A DNA stretch of 64,000 nucleotides from Rhytidiadelphus loreus (Eukaryota > Streptophyta > Bryopsida > Hypnales > Hylocomiaceae): NCBI GenBank assembly GCA_947034895.1, contig OX344761.1, positions 78,181,839 to 78,245,838 on the forward strand. Direction: 5' to 3'. The stretch's first letter is position 1. Each line of letters opens with the position of its first letter. Both the position numbers and the translations under genes were made by a program. This document shows, in pieces, positions 23,364 to 34,698 of the stretch. Under the pieces are notes generated by a model, which saw only the letters and a list, made by a program, of their open reading frames with translations, made no database searches and was not told the origin of the DNA.

Positions 23364-23648
23364 GAGGGTACGGCTCTTTGATTGTTAGTACCATTGCAAT
23401 TAGGAGAGAATGATGGATGGAGAGATGAATGATAGCAAGAGATGGGAGTCTCTCCGTCAGGTTCGTAGGAAGTGTTGTAGAATGATCAACATTTGATGTT
23501 TTTCTACAAGCCATTTGTAGTCTGATTGAGAATCAAAACGTGGGGGGACGGAGTTTTTTTTGCATTAATGAATAAGTGGAAGAGGGAAAACAGAGTAGTG
23601 GAATAGGAACTAGTCTACTTGCCACGTCCAATCAAATGATTCCTAATG
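23364..23648. other. Convergent 3' intergenic region
   Basis: 285 bp between the stop codons of the second H15 gene (plus strand) and PP7 (minus strand). It must hold both 3' ends. No clear ORF is present. Confidence 0.6.
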
Positions 23649-26600
23649 TTATGACTCTTTGTCACTGCCACTGCCGGCGGAGCCTTCAGAGCCTGAGCCT
23701 GAGCCCAGGTCAAGCTCTTCGTCTGAATCGATCGAGTTAACAAAATCGTAGTACGGAGATACCTGTCAGAAACAGAAACAAAAAATATGTCATACTTTGA
23801 GTCGGAAGTGTCATGAAAGTACTCTTTCACATTCAGAAACAAAAAACATGTCGTACTTTTGAGTCGGAAGTGTCATGAAAGTACTCTTTCACATTCTGAT
23901 CATTCTGTAAACAAAAAAGGTGCGCAAAACTATGTACACTATGTTCATTGTACCTTATTATTCCATTCCACCTGTACAAACTTCGATACTACATCCATAG
24001 TGCTTCTAACATGGTAACTAAAGCTGAAGGGAGTATATAGCTGTTCAAACCCATTCCCAATATCTCGGATGATCATCGGTTGACTAGAATTTTTGTTTAT
24101 TCAAAAGTCACATACACTATTAACGAATTCAGTGTTAAAGGTAAAGGGAGCATTGGCAGATCCTCACATAGTGCAAGAGTTGGATCTCGTACCTTAGGAC
24201 GGGGGAGAACAGCCTCAAACTCAAAAAAATGAGGGACAGAAAAATCGGGTGCTTCCAGCACTATGTATGCCCCTTTATTGCTGTAACGATCCTCAGAAGC
24301 CTGACGAAAACCGAACGAGTAGATCAGTCGGAGTCAAAACAATCAAAGCATTTAGTAAAAACCATGAAAATGAACTAAAAAAGTGTCTGTTGCCAAAGGG
24401 AAGAAAATTTACACACCTGAAATTGAGGATAATCAGGGGCGCTGAATAAGGTGATGAGCTTGCCAGCCTTGACCACGTGGTCCACTGTATAGCCCTTGTT
24501 CATAGCTTCCATCTCCGGTCTCTTGTCCCTAGCATCTGGACCCTCGTGTGACCTCACTATCAACTGCATCAATTCAAATATCATTGTCAAACATCCATAT
24601 CAATTCAAATGTTATTTCACAAATAAAAAATGAAAGCTTCACAGTGAGACCGATTGCTGGTAACAAACTCTCTTTGCCACACAAACACATTTAGCCAAAA
24701 GTGGCCACTTCCATATTTATAATAATTGAAAGAAATCATTCAGAAAGCTTCCAGGAGGGTAACAAAATGTACCAACCGAGAGGAAGAAATCATACCCTAC
24801 ATTTGAAAGTTACTATGATCAACCAAGGTAGAGGCTCTATTAAACATACAGTACATTAGAGGCTCCATTGACTATACAGGTAAGCTTTGATTCATGCTAA
24901 TTGAGAAAATACATAATCTATTGACATTTTCTGCAATTGTTTTGTAGCTTAACACAAAATAAATGTGCAAAATTTTATATGGTGCATGTTTTTAGATTGT
25001 TCAAGGCGAAGGTCCAAAGTTCACCTCTATAGTGAATGGAAACTTTACATTATTAGCTTCCAAAGGGGATTCCATTATTGGCTTGGGCACTTGGGAGAAA
25101 AGGTAACAAACGACAGCTCACAAGGTGCACATGAAGAGTCAATCAAAAAGCTGCAAACTATAAGAAGTGTAACTTGAGAGCATTACTCCATAAAAGAGAG
25201 CTGCGACAGACAGTTTTGTTCTTCAATACAATTCTTACAGGCCTAGATTGATTGATGTGTAGAAAAGGACCGAGTCAATGCTTTTGGCAGTTTCATTCTC
25301 AATACGATGCAGAAGGTTTTACCGATCTCGTTTTGTCTAAAGTACCCGAAAGCTGAAATTGAAATAAATCATTAAGGAAACTTCGAGGCAGGTAACTAAA
25401 TGTATCACAGACACAGACACACACACCAAAAAAAAGTCCTACCATAGTTGTTCGAACAGTAAGAAATTCAGTTACTATTGGCTTCAGTTCAAAGTGAACT
25501 TCTGATATTTAATGCGGGCACATAAAGGCTACTGCGAATTGATGTGAATGAACGACTGATGCCATGAGACCTTGTTACCTTGAGTTTGTGTTTTTCCATG
25601 AACTCTTGGGTGCAATCAGGTCCAAAGAGAAGCCCAATGCCACGAGAGTCATTGTGGGAGAGACCATTCTCAGGGGACGGGTCCGACCACAACACATCCC
25701 CAGGAATCACATTGGTTCCAAAACCAGAAGGATCCAGAACCGTGCGCCTTGCTTTGGCCAAGTCATCCAACGTCCCCAGTTTCAAGGGCTTTTCGGAGTT
25801 TCGCCCGGACAGCAACCGCCTGTCGCCAGCATTGACGATGTTGTTGTTCAGACAAGCAAGCATGAAAAGACCTCTGTTACGGATAGACCCCCAAAACAGG
25901 CAGTAAGATAGTCACCTCATCTACTTGAATTGAGGTAAAGTCTCCATTCACCATACAGTAAGGGAGAGGTTCCATTCCACCATACAGCTGAACTTTGAAC
26001 CTTTTTCCTAAAACAATCTAGAAACTTGCAGCATCTTGAATTTTGCGCATTTGTTTTGTGTTAAGCTAAAAATCAACTGCAAAAAACTGACTGTCAATAG
26101 ATTAAGTATTTTCACACTTATCACAAATCAGAGCTCACCTGTATGGTCAATGGAGCCTCTGATGTACTGTATGGTTAATGGAGTCTCTACCTTATAAACG
26201 GGTTCTTAAAAGCAAAAGAGAGAAAAGAAAAGAAAAAGGACACATCAACAACCAAAAGTTTTTCTGGTAATGAGGAAGGAGTTTTGTTTCTTCACCTGTA
26301 GCTTTTGCCTTTGGTTTTCCTGGGAGGCTCTTTCTCCACCTGGCGAAACAAACCCCCGTGGGCCATGTACACACAGCCGGCCACTCGAGCAGCCAGGGGG
26401 TGACCTTCAAAGCAACCGAGAAGCTTGCGGTACAAGTGCTTGGCACGCTCTCCGAACTTGGACATGATCTCTTGCTCGAATCCATACGCGCTCGTACAGA
26501 ACTTCGTCTCGTGGTTTCCGCGCAACAAGAAGACGCGGTGGGGTAAAAAGAGCTGCAGCAAAGCCCAACAAAGGATCTCAAAACCCTATTCCCAAGGCAT

Positions 26601-28700
26601 CATTTTTGCATATTCATTACCCACTGTTGGTAGAATAGAGTTATCCCAAAGTCTCAAATTCGCATTTGAACCTCCCAAAATAAGGTTTGCCAACGGCAAT
26701 ACACGAAGTTATTCAATAGACTTTTGAGTGAGGTTAATGATGACTATATTTAAGGGAAAGCAGGGGAGTTGAAAAAGTTGCAGCAAGTCCTATAAAGCGT
26801 CTCAAAACCCTACTCCCAAGGCACCAATTTGCAGATTCATCAACAACTCTAGGTACCGTTAAGTCTAACACTACTTCAGATTCGTGATTGAACTACCAAA
26901 AAAAAAGGGTTGCCAAGACCTATATCATGACGTTATTCATTATATTCACCCCACTTTTTCACTGAAAGATCGGTCAACACCCTCACTACTTTGAATGAAT
27001 GAGATAAGTAAGAGAGTAAGTACCTTCCAAGCCAGGAGATAGAAGTAGGTTTCAAAGCCCCAGGCACCTCGGTCGACATAATCGCCATTGAAAACAAACA
27101 ATCGATTGGCCGAAGGGTAGCCAGCAATTTCCAGCAGGTGCAAGACGTCGTGAAACTGGCCATGGACGTCCCCTACGAGGACTACTTTGCATGAAGGGTC
27201 CACTGGTACTTCCACGCAATTCGGCTCCCGATGCAACAACTGAGGCAACAACCAGAAAATATTTAGACAACAACAGCAACCATACTGATTACAATCAGAC
27301 CCTCTTTACTATAACCTTCTCTAAAATCACATTCTAGAACATCCTCTACACTGGACTGTAATACACCTGTCACAAATTCAAACTGTGTCATAGTGAAAAA
27401 GTTGGGTGGTAAGATTTAAGAGGTTTGAGTGCATCAACGCCATGCATTATTGATCGAAGAATTGCAGCTTCGATTTGCCAATACACTCAAACCTCTTTAT
27501 TACAACCTTCTCTGAAACAAAATTCTGGAATATCCTGCACATTCACCTCTCAATGTAGCACACTTCTCACGCATTCAATCTATGTCGACGTAAAGAAAGT
27601 AAAATCCACGTAAGAGGTTTGGAGTATCAAATGATTGAAGAATTGCAGCTCCAGGATCCCAACGGACTAATCAACTCAACGGGTAAAACCTTTTAGGGTT
27701 TAGTACAGAAAACAGTGCAGTGACAGATTTTTCCAGCAAGAAGACGCTCTCCCAATTCGAAACCCTAATTTCACGATGATCGATGAAATGCGCTCGCTTG
27801 TTCGAAAAATTCAAAGATACTAAGGACTTCACTGCAATTTGCAACCCTAATTCACGACGACCGCGGAAATGCGCTCTCTTGTTCGAGAAATTCGAAGGTT
27901 GCAATGACACTGCAATGCAAACCCTAATCTCACGAAAAAACGCTGAAATGCGCTCGTGTTACAGAAATTCGAAGGTTTCAGGGACTTCACTGCAATTCGC
28001 AACCCTAATTTCACGACGACCACTGAAATGCGCTCGCTTTTGTTCAAGAAATTCGAAAGTTGCAACGACTTCGCAGCAATTCGCAACCCTAATTTCACGA
28101 CGACCGCTGAAATGAGCTCGCTTGTTGGAGAAATTCGAAGGTATCAAGGACTTCACTGCAATTTGCAACCCTAATTTCACGAACACACGCTGAAAAACGC
28201 TCTCCTGTTAAAGAAATTGGAAGCTTGCAACCACTTCACTGCAATTCGTAACCCTAATACCCTACTAAAGCGCTGAAATGCGCCTCCTGTAAGAGAAATT
28301 CGAAGGTTGCAATGCCTTGCCAGCAAATTGCAACCCTAATTTCCCGACGACCGCTGAAATGCCCTCCGTCGCTTGTTCGAGAAACTTCGAAGGTTTCAAG
28401 AATTTCACTGACCTTGAGAGCTGCCATCAAGAGCGAGTCGATTACGGGAACCGGGAGCACAACGGGAAGCTCCGTGGGGAGCAAGTGGCGCGACGCGAAC
28501 TCCAGCGTCTTGCCGAGCTCTTGCACCCACTCCAACGTAAGGGCGCCATTCTCCGGCCACTTCACGGGGGCCACCAGCTGCTCTGAAGCTCCTTCGTCGC
28601 CTTCGTCCCCAACTAAACCTTCCTCCTTCTGCTGTTCTTGTTGTTGCAGTTGTTGTTGTTGTTGCTGGACGGAGAATCGAGTGACGCGTCGTGCGTCCAT
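23649..28700 (-). CDS. PP7: Serine/threonine protein phosphatase PP7, seven coding exons
   Basis: Exons (minus strand): 28700-28413, 27239-27024, 26552-26296, 25873-25579, 24563-24417, 24300-24193, 23762-23649. All have GT/AG introns and matching phases, giving 474 residues. The PPP catalytic motifs appear in order: GDVHGQ, GDYVDRG, RGNHE, HGG, then RSHEGPDA and SAPDYPQF. AALK/LLHREPNCVEV joins exactly as in the plant PP7 family, as does FQ/ASEDRY. PP7 is a plant-specific, nuclear-enriched PPP phosphatase linked to calmodulin binding, heat and light signalling. The N-terminus adds a glutamine-rich stretch and an acidic segment before WPENGALTLEWV. The C-terminus is SPYYDF plus an acidic/Gly-Ser tail. 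The start is the first in-frame ATG; an in-frame stop at 28772-28770 limits any extension. The introns carry many repeats. Confidence 0.93.
23765..23905. repeat. Tandem duplication of about 70 bp in PP7 intron 6
   Basis: CAGAAACAAAAAAYATGTCGTACTTTGAGTCGG... occurs twice in a row (from about 23767 and from about 23834), each copy with GTCATGAAAGTACTCTTTCA. It lies directly next to the acceptor of the last PP7 exon. Confidence 0.8.
24825..24980. repeat. Inverted-repeat arm in PP7 intron 4
   Basis: AAGGTAGAGGCTCTATTAA, CATACAGTACAT, AGAGGCTCCATTGAC and, further on, TTAACACAAAATAAATG are matched in reverse complement at about 26035-26195 in intron 3. The two arms bracket coding exon 4. Confidence 0.8.
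25925..26195. mobile_element. MITE-like element in PP7 intron 3
   Basis: The left end (about 25930-25990, TCTCCATTCACCATACAGTA then CCATTCCACCATACAGCTGA) and the right end (about 26135-26195) are imperfect inverted repeats. The right half is the inverted partner of 24825-24980 in intron 4. Non-coding. Confidence 0.65.
26555..26945. repeat. Direct duplication of about 215 bp in PP7 intron 2
   Basis: Copies at about 26570-26720 and 26790-26945 share TCTCAAAACCCTAYTCCCAA, GGTTTGCCAA/GGGTTGCCAA and CGAAGTTATTCA/TGACGTTATTCA in the same order. The copies are considerably diverged. Confidence 0.7.
27300..27655. repeat. Direct duplication of about 190 bp in PP7 intron 1
   Basis: Copies at about 27301-27475 and 27494-27655 share CCTCTTTAYTAYAACCTTCT near the start and GAAGAATTGCAGCT near the end. 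Confidence 0.75.
27760..28412. repeat. Eight-copy 82-bp tandem repeat with telo-box, PP7 intron 1
   Basis: Units start near 27763, 27841, 27919, 28001, 28084, 28167, 28249 and 28331. Each has AACCCTAAT, usually a TTTCACGACGACCGCTGAAA block, then GAGAAATTCGAAGGTTGCAA and CTTCACTGCAAT. The last unit runs into the splice donor of coding exon 1. AACCCTAA is the plant telo-box, so the array presents eight of them at near-constant spacing. Confidence 0.92.
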
Positions 28701-28738
28701 GAAATCTCGATAATAATGCCTTGGTTCTCGAACCACAT
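28613..28738 (-). CDS. Upstream ORF overlapping the PP7 start
   Basis: An ATG at 28738 opens a 41-codon frame (MWFENQGIIIEISWTH...) that runs past the PP7 start (28700) in another frame and ends at 28613, in poly-Asn-coding DNA that reads as poly-Gln in the PP7 frame. If the transcript begins upstream, ribosomes would meet this ATG first. Upstream of this ATG the frame is open to an acceptor-like TTGTACAG near 28800. An N-terminal coding role in an alternative transcript cannot be excluded. Confidence 0.35.
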   Translation of the reverse strand: MWFENQGIIIEISWTHDASLDSPSSNNNNNCNNKNSRRRKV

Positions 28739-28894
28739 CACTGTGCGAGTCTTCCACCGGGACGAGGTTTCACACAACAAGAGACCCCGCTTGAGCTTGA
28801 CCTGTACAATTCGCAACCAGGGTGTGAATAACAGCAAACAAGCCCAAACAACATTCGAACAACAACGAGGAGAAAACAGGACTCGCCTTACTTA

Positions 28895-29375
28895 GTTGCA
28901 GTACGGTACAGATTCGCAAGGGCGCAGTCAATGAAGTAGGAAAAGAAAGAGCTCCAACCAACCCCCAAACCGAAGAATACGAAAAGCAGGGCTGCACCCA
29001 GTTGCAAAAGCACATTCGAAAGTGCGCAATCAATCAAGCAGGGACTGAACGATACCGATCAAACTCAAAAAATACCCCAAAACGAAGAATGCGAAAAACA
29101 GGGCTCCACCTGGATGCCCCAAAGCAGATTCGCAAGTGTCCAATCAATCAAACAGGAAAAAAACAATACCCACCAACCCCCCAAAACTCAAAAAAACGAA
29201 GAATGTCAAGAACAGGACTTACCTAGTTGTTGCAAAAGCAGATTCGCAAGTGCGCAATCAATCGAACAGGAAAAAAAACAAATACCCAACAACACCCAAA
29301 ACTCAAAAAACGAAGAATGTCAAAAACAGGACTTACCTGGTTGCAAAACCAGATTTGCAAGTGCGCAATCAATCA
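28895..29375. repeat. Tandem repeat of about 115 bp in the PP7 leader/promoter
   Basis: Four to five units with GCAGATTCGCAAGTGCGCAA, TCAATCRAACAGGAAAAA, then a CCAAAACTCAAAAAACGAAG block, ending AACAGGACTTACCT. On the minus strand (the PP7 sense strand) the unit presents AGGTAAGTCCTG, a perfect 5' splice site, at least twice (near 29222 and 29336). Confidence 0.85.
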
Positions 29376-29610
29376 TTACGGAATCAAGGATACCAACCAA
29401 AACAAAACAAAACCCAGAAAAACCCAAGACTGAGGAAACGGAGGTGGTTGCATTGGCCTACCGTATGAGAGTTCAACAACTTACTGAGAACCACAAACTA
29501 AAAACGGAAGCTTCGAGAGAAACGGAAGGAGGCGAAATGTGCGTGTTGTTGGGATGTTAGGGTGGTTGAGCGTAGTGTGGGTCCGGCAGTGAGTGAGGAT
29601 GACGATGCTT
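29376..29610 (-). promoter_or_regulatory. Probable PP7 promoter / transcription start region
   Basis: A GC-richer segment upstream of PP7 with pyrimidine-rich minus-strand sequence (TTCGCCTCCTTCCGTTTCTC) typical of plant leaders, followed downstream by repeated splice donors and an acceptor near 28801. No TATA box is obvious. Position inferred from composition only. Confidence 0.35.
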
Positions 29611-29689
29611 GCTCCTCCTCGCCGGCAGAGGGATCTGTCTGTCAGTCAGGCCGGCGTTGGTTGAGTGGGATCTGTCCCCCTGGTTGTTG

Positions 29690-29845
29690 AGGCCTCGGGA
29701 TTTGGATGGGAAACTGCAGGATTTCGGGTTTCAGGATTATGGGATGCAGGATTGTGGGTTGGGAGGATTACGGAATTCACGACTATGGGATTCAGGAATA
29801 TGGGTTTGGAGGATTATGGGATTCAGGATTTGGGGTTGCTTCGTA
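29690..29845. repeat. Minisatellite of GGATTATGGGATTCA units
   Basis: About eight irregular units of GGATTATGGGATTCA / GGATTTCGGGTTTCA, period near 15-18 bp. The plus-strand ORF over it (29609-30103) is low-complexity and has no recognisable domain. Confidence 0.75.
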
Positions 29846-30185
29846 TTATTCCACTGGTATGATTCTGCGGCGGCGAATGTAGCGAAAAACGTTAGTTTTG
29901 AGTGTTTGGGGGTGTTGTTTTCGGGTGTTTTGGCTGCAAAGCCTGGAAGGTCGCTGCACGAGGAATATGCAGCGCGGGGGTCACGACGATCTGAATCTTG
30001 GCCCTGGAATTCAGACTTTCCTACGTCCTGGAAAAGTGAATTTCACGTTCCTGATCGTTCTTGCGCTTCCGTCACGGAGTCACGGTTTTCCGTCCTGTAC
30101 TGATGAAGCTTCTTTTTCTTGGCAAACTGTTTTTTCTTTATATTAGTAAAGTATGTACAATGTGGGACCACGAGCCGGACTTTGG

Positions 30186-30302
30186 GATAAATATGGGACA
30201 AAACTCCTTGGAGCACCAAAACTGAGGTTCGATAGAGTTTGGTGTCAGTGTTTCTTTTGTACTATTTGTAGTTAAACCTTCCTCTGACATCCATTTACAT
30301 TA
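30186..30302. repeat. Dispersed repeat, copy B (inverted relative to copy A)
   Basis: Reverse complement of 157-245: GGAGCACCAAAACTGAGGTT, GTTTCTTTTGTACTATT and GTTAAACCTTCCTCTGACA all match in inverted order. Confidence 0.65.
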
Positions 30303-31784
30303 TAAGAGAAATCTACTAGAGTTTATTTTTTTGTTTTTATCAAAAATAAATTCCTTGTTTGTAAAAGTCAAATGCAACAATTTATAACCAAGAGGAAATC
30401 GAATGTAAAAATTCAATGCGGATAAATATTTTATAGTGTAGGAGCTAGAGAAAGTATTTGATCTCTTGAACTTCCTTACAATAGTTTCTATGAACCTTTT
30501 TCTAGAAGAAAGAACACAATAAGAAATTATTTACCATGGATGATGTAATTTGGAAATTTTGGGTCTACATTGGGAATCAAAACCCCAAATCCTAATCCTG
30601 AAAATTCTAAAACCAAATTAGCTAGGAGATGTTAGAAAATACAAAAAGAAAATATGAATTTCCAAAGGAGATAGGGTTCTACATCTATTCCCATGTGTGG
30701 GAGAAAATAAAATCTCTTCCATGTAGGGCAAGTTTGGCAAAAAATGATTCTAAAATAAAATTCCAAAATGATTGGAAAATGATTTATTTCCAAGAAAAAT
30801 TTATAGGGAGAAAAAAGATCTTGCATAAGAATTATTTTGAACAATTACCAAATGTTACTTTTTAGAAGAAGAAAAATTTATAGAGATGTATTGATCTTGT
30901 CCTACACCTACTGTATTGAGTTGAGTTAGACGAATTGAATTTGAATTGAGTTTTTCAACTAGGGTTGAGTGTTTTCAATTGTATGCTAAAGCGTGTGTTA
31001 CTTTGTGTGAGAGTTGGGTTGGAGTTTTCATTTTCAATCCCAATTGAGAATTTTGAAATGGTAAAGGAAAGTACCATAGAGCATAGTATTAAAAAATGTC
31101 AATCCAAGAGTGCATTCTTCATTGATAGTTTTTTTTCATGGTTTAAAGTTGTTGTCCAATGCATGTGAGCATTCAAATCTACCATAAATATGGATGATTA
31201 TATTTATAAGCCTATTTTCATATCATTAGAGATAATATGGATATTTATATTTCATTTGCCTAATCTGTGAAGAGCATTTCAAGCATGAGGGGCATTTTGA
31301 AAGTCAAACCCATCAATTTTCACAAAGATCATTATTTTAAATGCTTCAAGCTTAACTAGGAAATTAAAGCTCCAACAATTGAATTTTTATATCGAATTTT
31401 TCTTGGTGTGATTTCAAGGAGTACACTTATTACACTATGATGTTTATCACTATAATTGTCTTCAATTATCTTAAGAAAATTATACTATTTTAAATATTTT
31501 TATAATTACAATGATTTTTACTAAGAAATTTATTGTATTTACGAATATAGTGTCCATTGACATTATGCATCTCCAATTTGCTCAAACTTGCATATGGTTT
31601 GTTGTCGGCAAATTTTTCCCTCTATCACAATCTTTTGTTGTAATTGTCCAATGCTTTAAGGTAAATCAACACTAGATTCTCATGTTCAAGGGGCTTACAT
31701 TTTAGGCAAGATTCTAGATGGAAGAGTTACACAAACATGTGCAAATAGGTGCAAATTACCTTACTCAATAAGCAAAATTCTCAT
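30303..31784. other. AT-rich DNA, nothing recognised
   Basis: About 1.5 kb without recognisable gene, RNA or ordered repeat. The short ORFs here have no family features. Confidence 0.5.
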
Positions 31785-32035
31785 CAACCTTGGAACAAAA
31801 GGCTTGTCACCATGAAAATCATATATCCTTTTTAGTACTACATGAATTTTTTTCATTTGCTTAAAAAACACCAAGAGCACTCATTAGAGATCAAATTGAT
31901 TGTGCAAGACCAATCCTCTTTCACACAAAATTCCCCAAGACAAATACCATTGCACTTTTGTCTAACATAAAAGGATTCTTTATCATCCATTGGACGCTTT
32001 TAGGCCACTTTTAGGCCACCATGTTGTCACAAGGT
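31785..32035 (+). repeat. Dispersed repeat family R1, copy 2
   Basis: TGTCACCATGAAAATCATAT, GCACTCATTAGAGATCAAA, TTGCACTTTTGTCTAACATA, AAAGGATTCTTTATCATCCA and TTTTAGGCCA occur in the same order as in copy 3. Confidence 0.7.
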
Positions 32036-32309
32036 TAAACCATTTATAAAATTGACGGTCATGGAAGACCTTCAAAACTGGCACATATTCATTATTTAGG
32101 TCTGGTTGCAGTTCAACTGTGAGAGTTGGTCTCTCCGTCTGTTGGATGGCCAAGAGGCCTCAAACTGGAGTTACTAGTATTCAATTAGTATGTTTTGTTC
32201 TTTCAATGGAATAAAGGTCCCCCTTTGTCTTAAGAAAAATGAAAAAGTAAAGAGGTCAATATTTTTTATCTAACCCTAGAATGCTAACCCTAGAATGTTG
32301 GATTCATCA

Positions 32310-32650
32310 CCATGGAAATCATCTTTTGGGGGTACTATGTGAATCATTTGCTTAACCCTTGAAGGACGTTGAGGCCGAAAAGTGTTTGATATATGACTTC
32401 ATTGTTCATTGTAGAAACAAATAATGCACCTATTGGATCAATAATCAGAGTAGTTTGGGTGACTACCTTGGTCATGGGAAGCCGTGTCCTTTAAGGGTTC
32501 AAAAGTGCTCATTGGAGGTCAAACTAATACAGCTGTAAGACCTCCCCTTTTATGACACAAAATTTGAAGGACGAACATCTGCATTTTTGTCTTATACAAA
32601 AGGATTTTCTATCATCCATCTGACACTTTTAGGCCAAACTGTTGTTATAA
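32310..32650 (+). repeat. Dispersed repeat family R1, copy 3
   Basis: CATCACCATGGAAATCATCT, GTGCTCATTGGAGGTCAAA, AGACCTCCCCTTTTATGACA, AAAGGATTTTCTATCATCCA and CACTTTTAGGCCA, colinear with copy 2 and about 630 bp downstream of it. Confidence 0.7.
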
Positions 32651-34690
32651 AGATAAACAAAATTTGTTGTTGTTTAGATGGTTTTATTTCCCACTACAAC
32701 AAGGCATTATTGACAATCATTTAAATCCGTAAGTGCTTAATTATCAATTGTGAAAGTTGTGAAAAGTGAACTTCCAATTGATAATCATTGAATAAGAGTT
32801 AATCCCTAAATGCCCAAGGCCTTTTTTGAGATTCTTAGAATTTGCTTTAAATTGAACAAGAAAACAATATTTTGATCAATTTGATCAATTAAATTTTTTT
32901 TTAACCGTATCAATTCAAACTAGAGATGTTAGAGATCACATAGAAAAAGAAAATACAACAATATCACTTATGGATTGAAAGATTATAATGTTTGATCACG
33001 ATGGTGTGTTAAAACTATGAAAGTGATTTGAAGTCTTTCAATCCTCTTTTCACCTATCAAATCCAAAAAATGAGTCGTCCAAAAAATATGAGGTTATATG
33101 CTAACTCCAGTCAATTTATGGCTTCTCAAAATCTACTTTACAAATTTTTTAAATGAATATCTAATGTGATTTTTTTTCTTTAAGATTTAGTGTATTTGAG
33201 GCTTGTTTCTTAGAGCCCTCAACATTAGAAAATAAAGATTTGCAATGGATGCCCTTGCACAAAATCTTGAATAGAAAAATCATATAAATTCCTTTTCAAA
33301 ATCAGATTTTTGATGCTAAAACTAGATTTCAATAAGAAATTTTCAAAAAGAAACTACTCAAAATAGTTATTTGGTAAGGTTTTATTTAACTTCAAAGTTT
33401 TGTTGGCACTAGAATTGGTGCCTTGGGCATTTGGGGTTAAAGAAAATCATTTACCATATTTGGTAGCAAGGGTTGGCAATTTCAACCAATAATTAATTGA
33501 AGATGAAAAAAGTGATCCAAAAGATGCTATGAAAAAGAAATATCTCCCAAGACTTGTTTTCTTATCTACAATTTTTTTCCTTCCAAAATTATATCTTCTA
33601 TATATAGAAAAAATTGTTGGCCCAAGCCACTAGGTGTGGTAATGTACAAATTTGGAAAAATAAACCAATTTTATGATTAAATGTGATGTTTTAATTTTTT
33701 CTAGAAAAATATTTTTTACTTTTTTAATATCACAAAAGACAATAAATTAATTTGAGTTTTTTCTCAAATGTTATAAGGGACAATGGATAGTGAGTTTAAT
33801 TTTTTTTTTTTTTTTACATCCTAATTACTAAGCACCATTACTATGACCATTAGATCAAATTACCACTATCAAGATAAAATTTTCATCTTATTAATATGAG
33901 GGAATGTAGTTTTTTCCAATGATGTTGATTTCTTTTATAATTTGTTTTGGAAAAATCAAATGATTGTGATTTTCTTATGTGTATATATATAGTCACTATT
34001 GTACAAACAATTTATATAAATCATAATATATATTTTAGGAATTTGAGGTATTCAAAAATAAATAATTTATACTTTATTTTTTTCCAAAAGTAAATAAGTA
34101 ATATATATGAAAAATGTAAAGCATCATCATGTAGTTTGGATTCTACATGCATAGAAATATCGATTGCAACAATTGATTGAATTCTTGAAATTTTTGGATT
34201 TCAATAATGAGACAAAAACTAAACTTATGAAAGTGAAAGTGAATTCAAAAATTGAATAATTCATAGTTGCAATTGAGTTTGACCAAGACTTTTAGTTTTT
34301 GGATAAAAGACCTCTAAAGGTTGAATGAGCCAAGTGTATAATCAAAGATTTAGAGGCAGATTAGAGAAAAGAAATTTAGTGCTATTAATTTAAGCTAATA
34401 AGAAAACCAATATGAGAGCTCTTACAATGAGTTGTTGATGGTGACTTTTCTTGAAATGATGGGATCCAAGAGATTTATAATTGTTTGATTGTTTATGGGT
34501 TACAACTAACAAGTGATTGGTGTTGGAAGTCCAAAGCCTAAAACCTTAAAAACCACACTCGGTGGTCAATGTCAACAAAAACATTTCTTAAAATATATGT
34601 TGAATTTGAAACGAGGTAAAAAGAATAAAACTCATTGTCTACATTATTTCATATAATGCAATTTGTAGAAATACCTCAATAGATTTGACA
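32651..34690. other. AT-rich DNA, nothing recognised
   Basis: About 2 kb of AT-rich sequence with poly-T runs and a short TATATATA tract near 33985. No gene recognised. Confidence 0.5.
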
Positions 34691-34698
34691 AGATTTTT

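Noticed and set aside
27760..29375. Regularly spaced repeats resembling a CRISPR array
   Set aside because: Units are directly adjacent without unique spacers, lie in an intron or leader of a plant gene, and no cas genes exist. They are tandem repeats.
29609..30103. 164-codon plus-strand ORF upstream of PP7
   Set aside because: Most of it is translated minisatellite (GGATTATGGGATTCA units). The remainder has no domain features and the region fits a promoter.
32040..32230. Possible 3' end of a LINE (TTGTTCTTTCAATGGAATAAAGG)
   Set aside because: Only general similarity to plant LINE tails, with no reverse transcriptase, poly-A tail or target duplication visible. Too weak to annotate.
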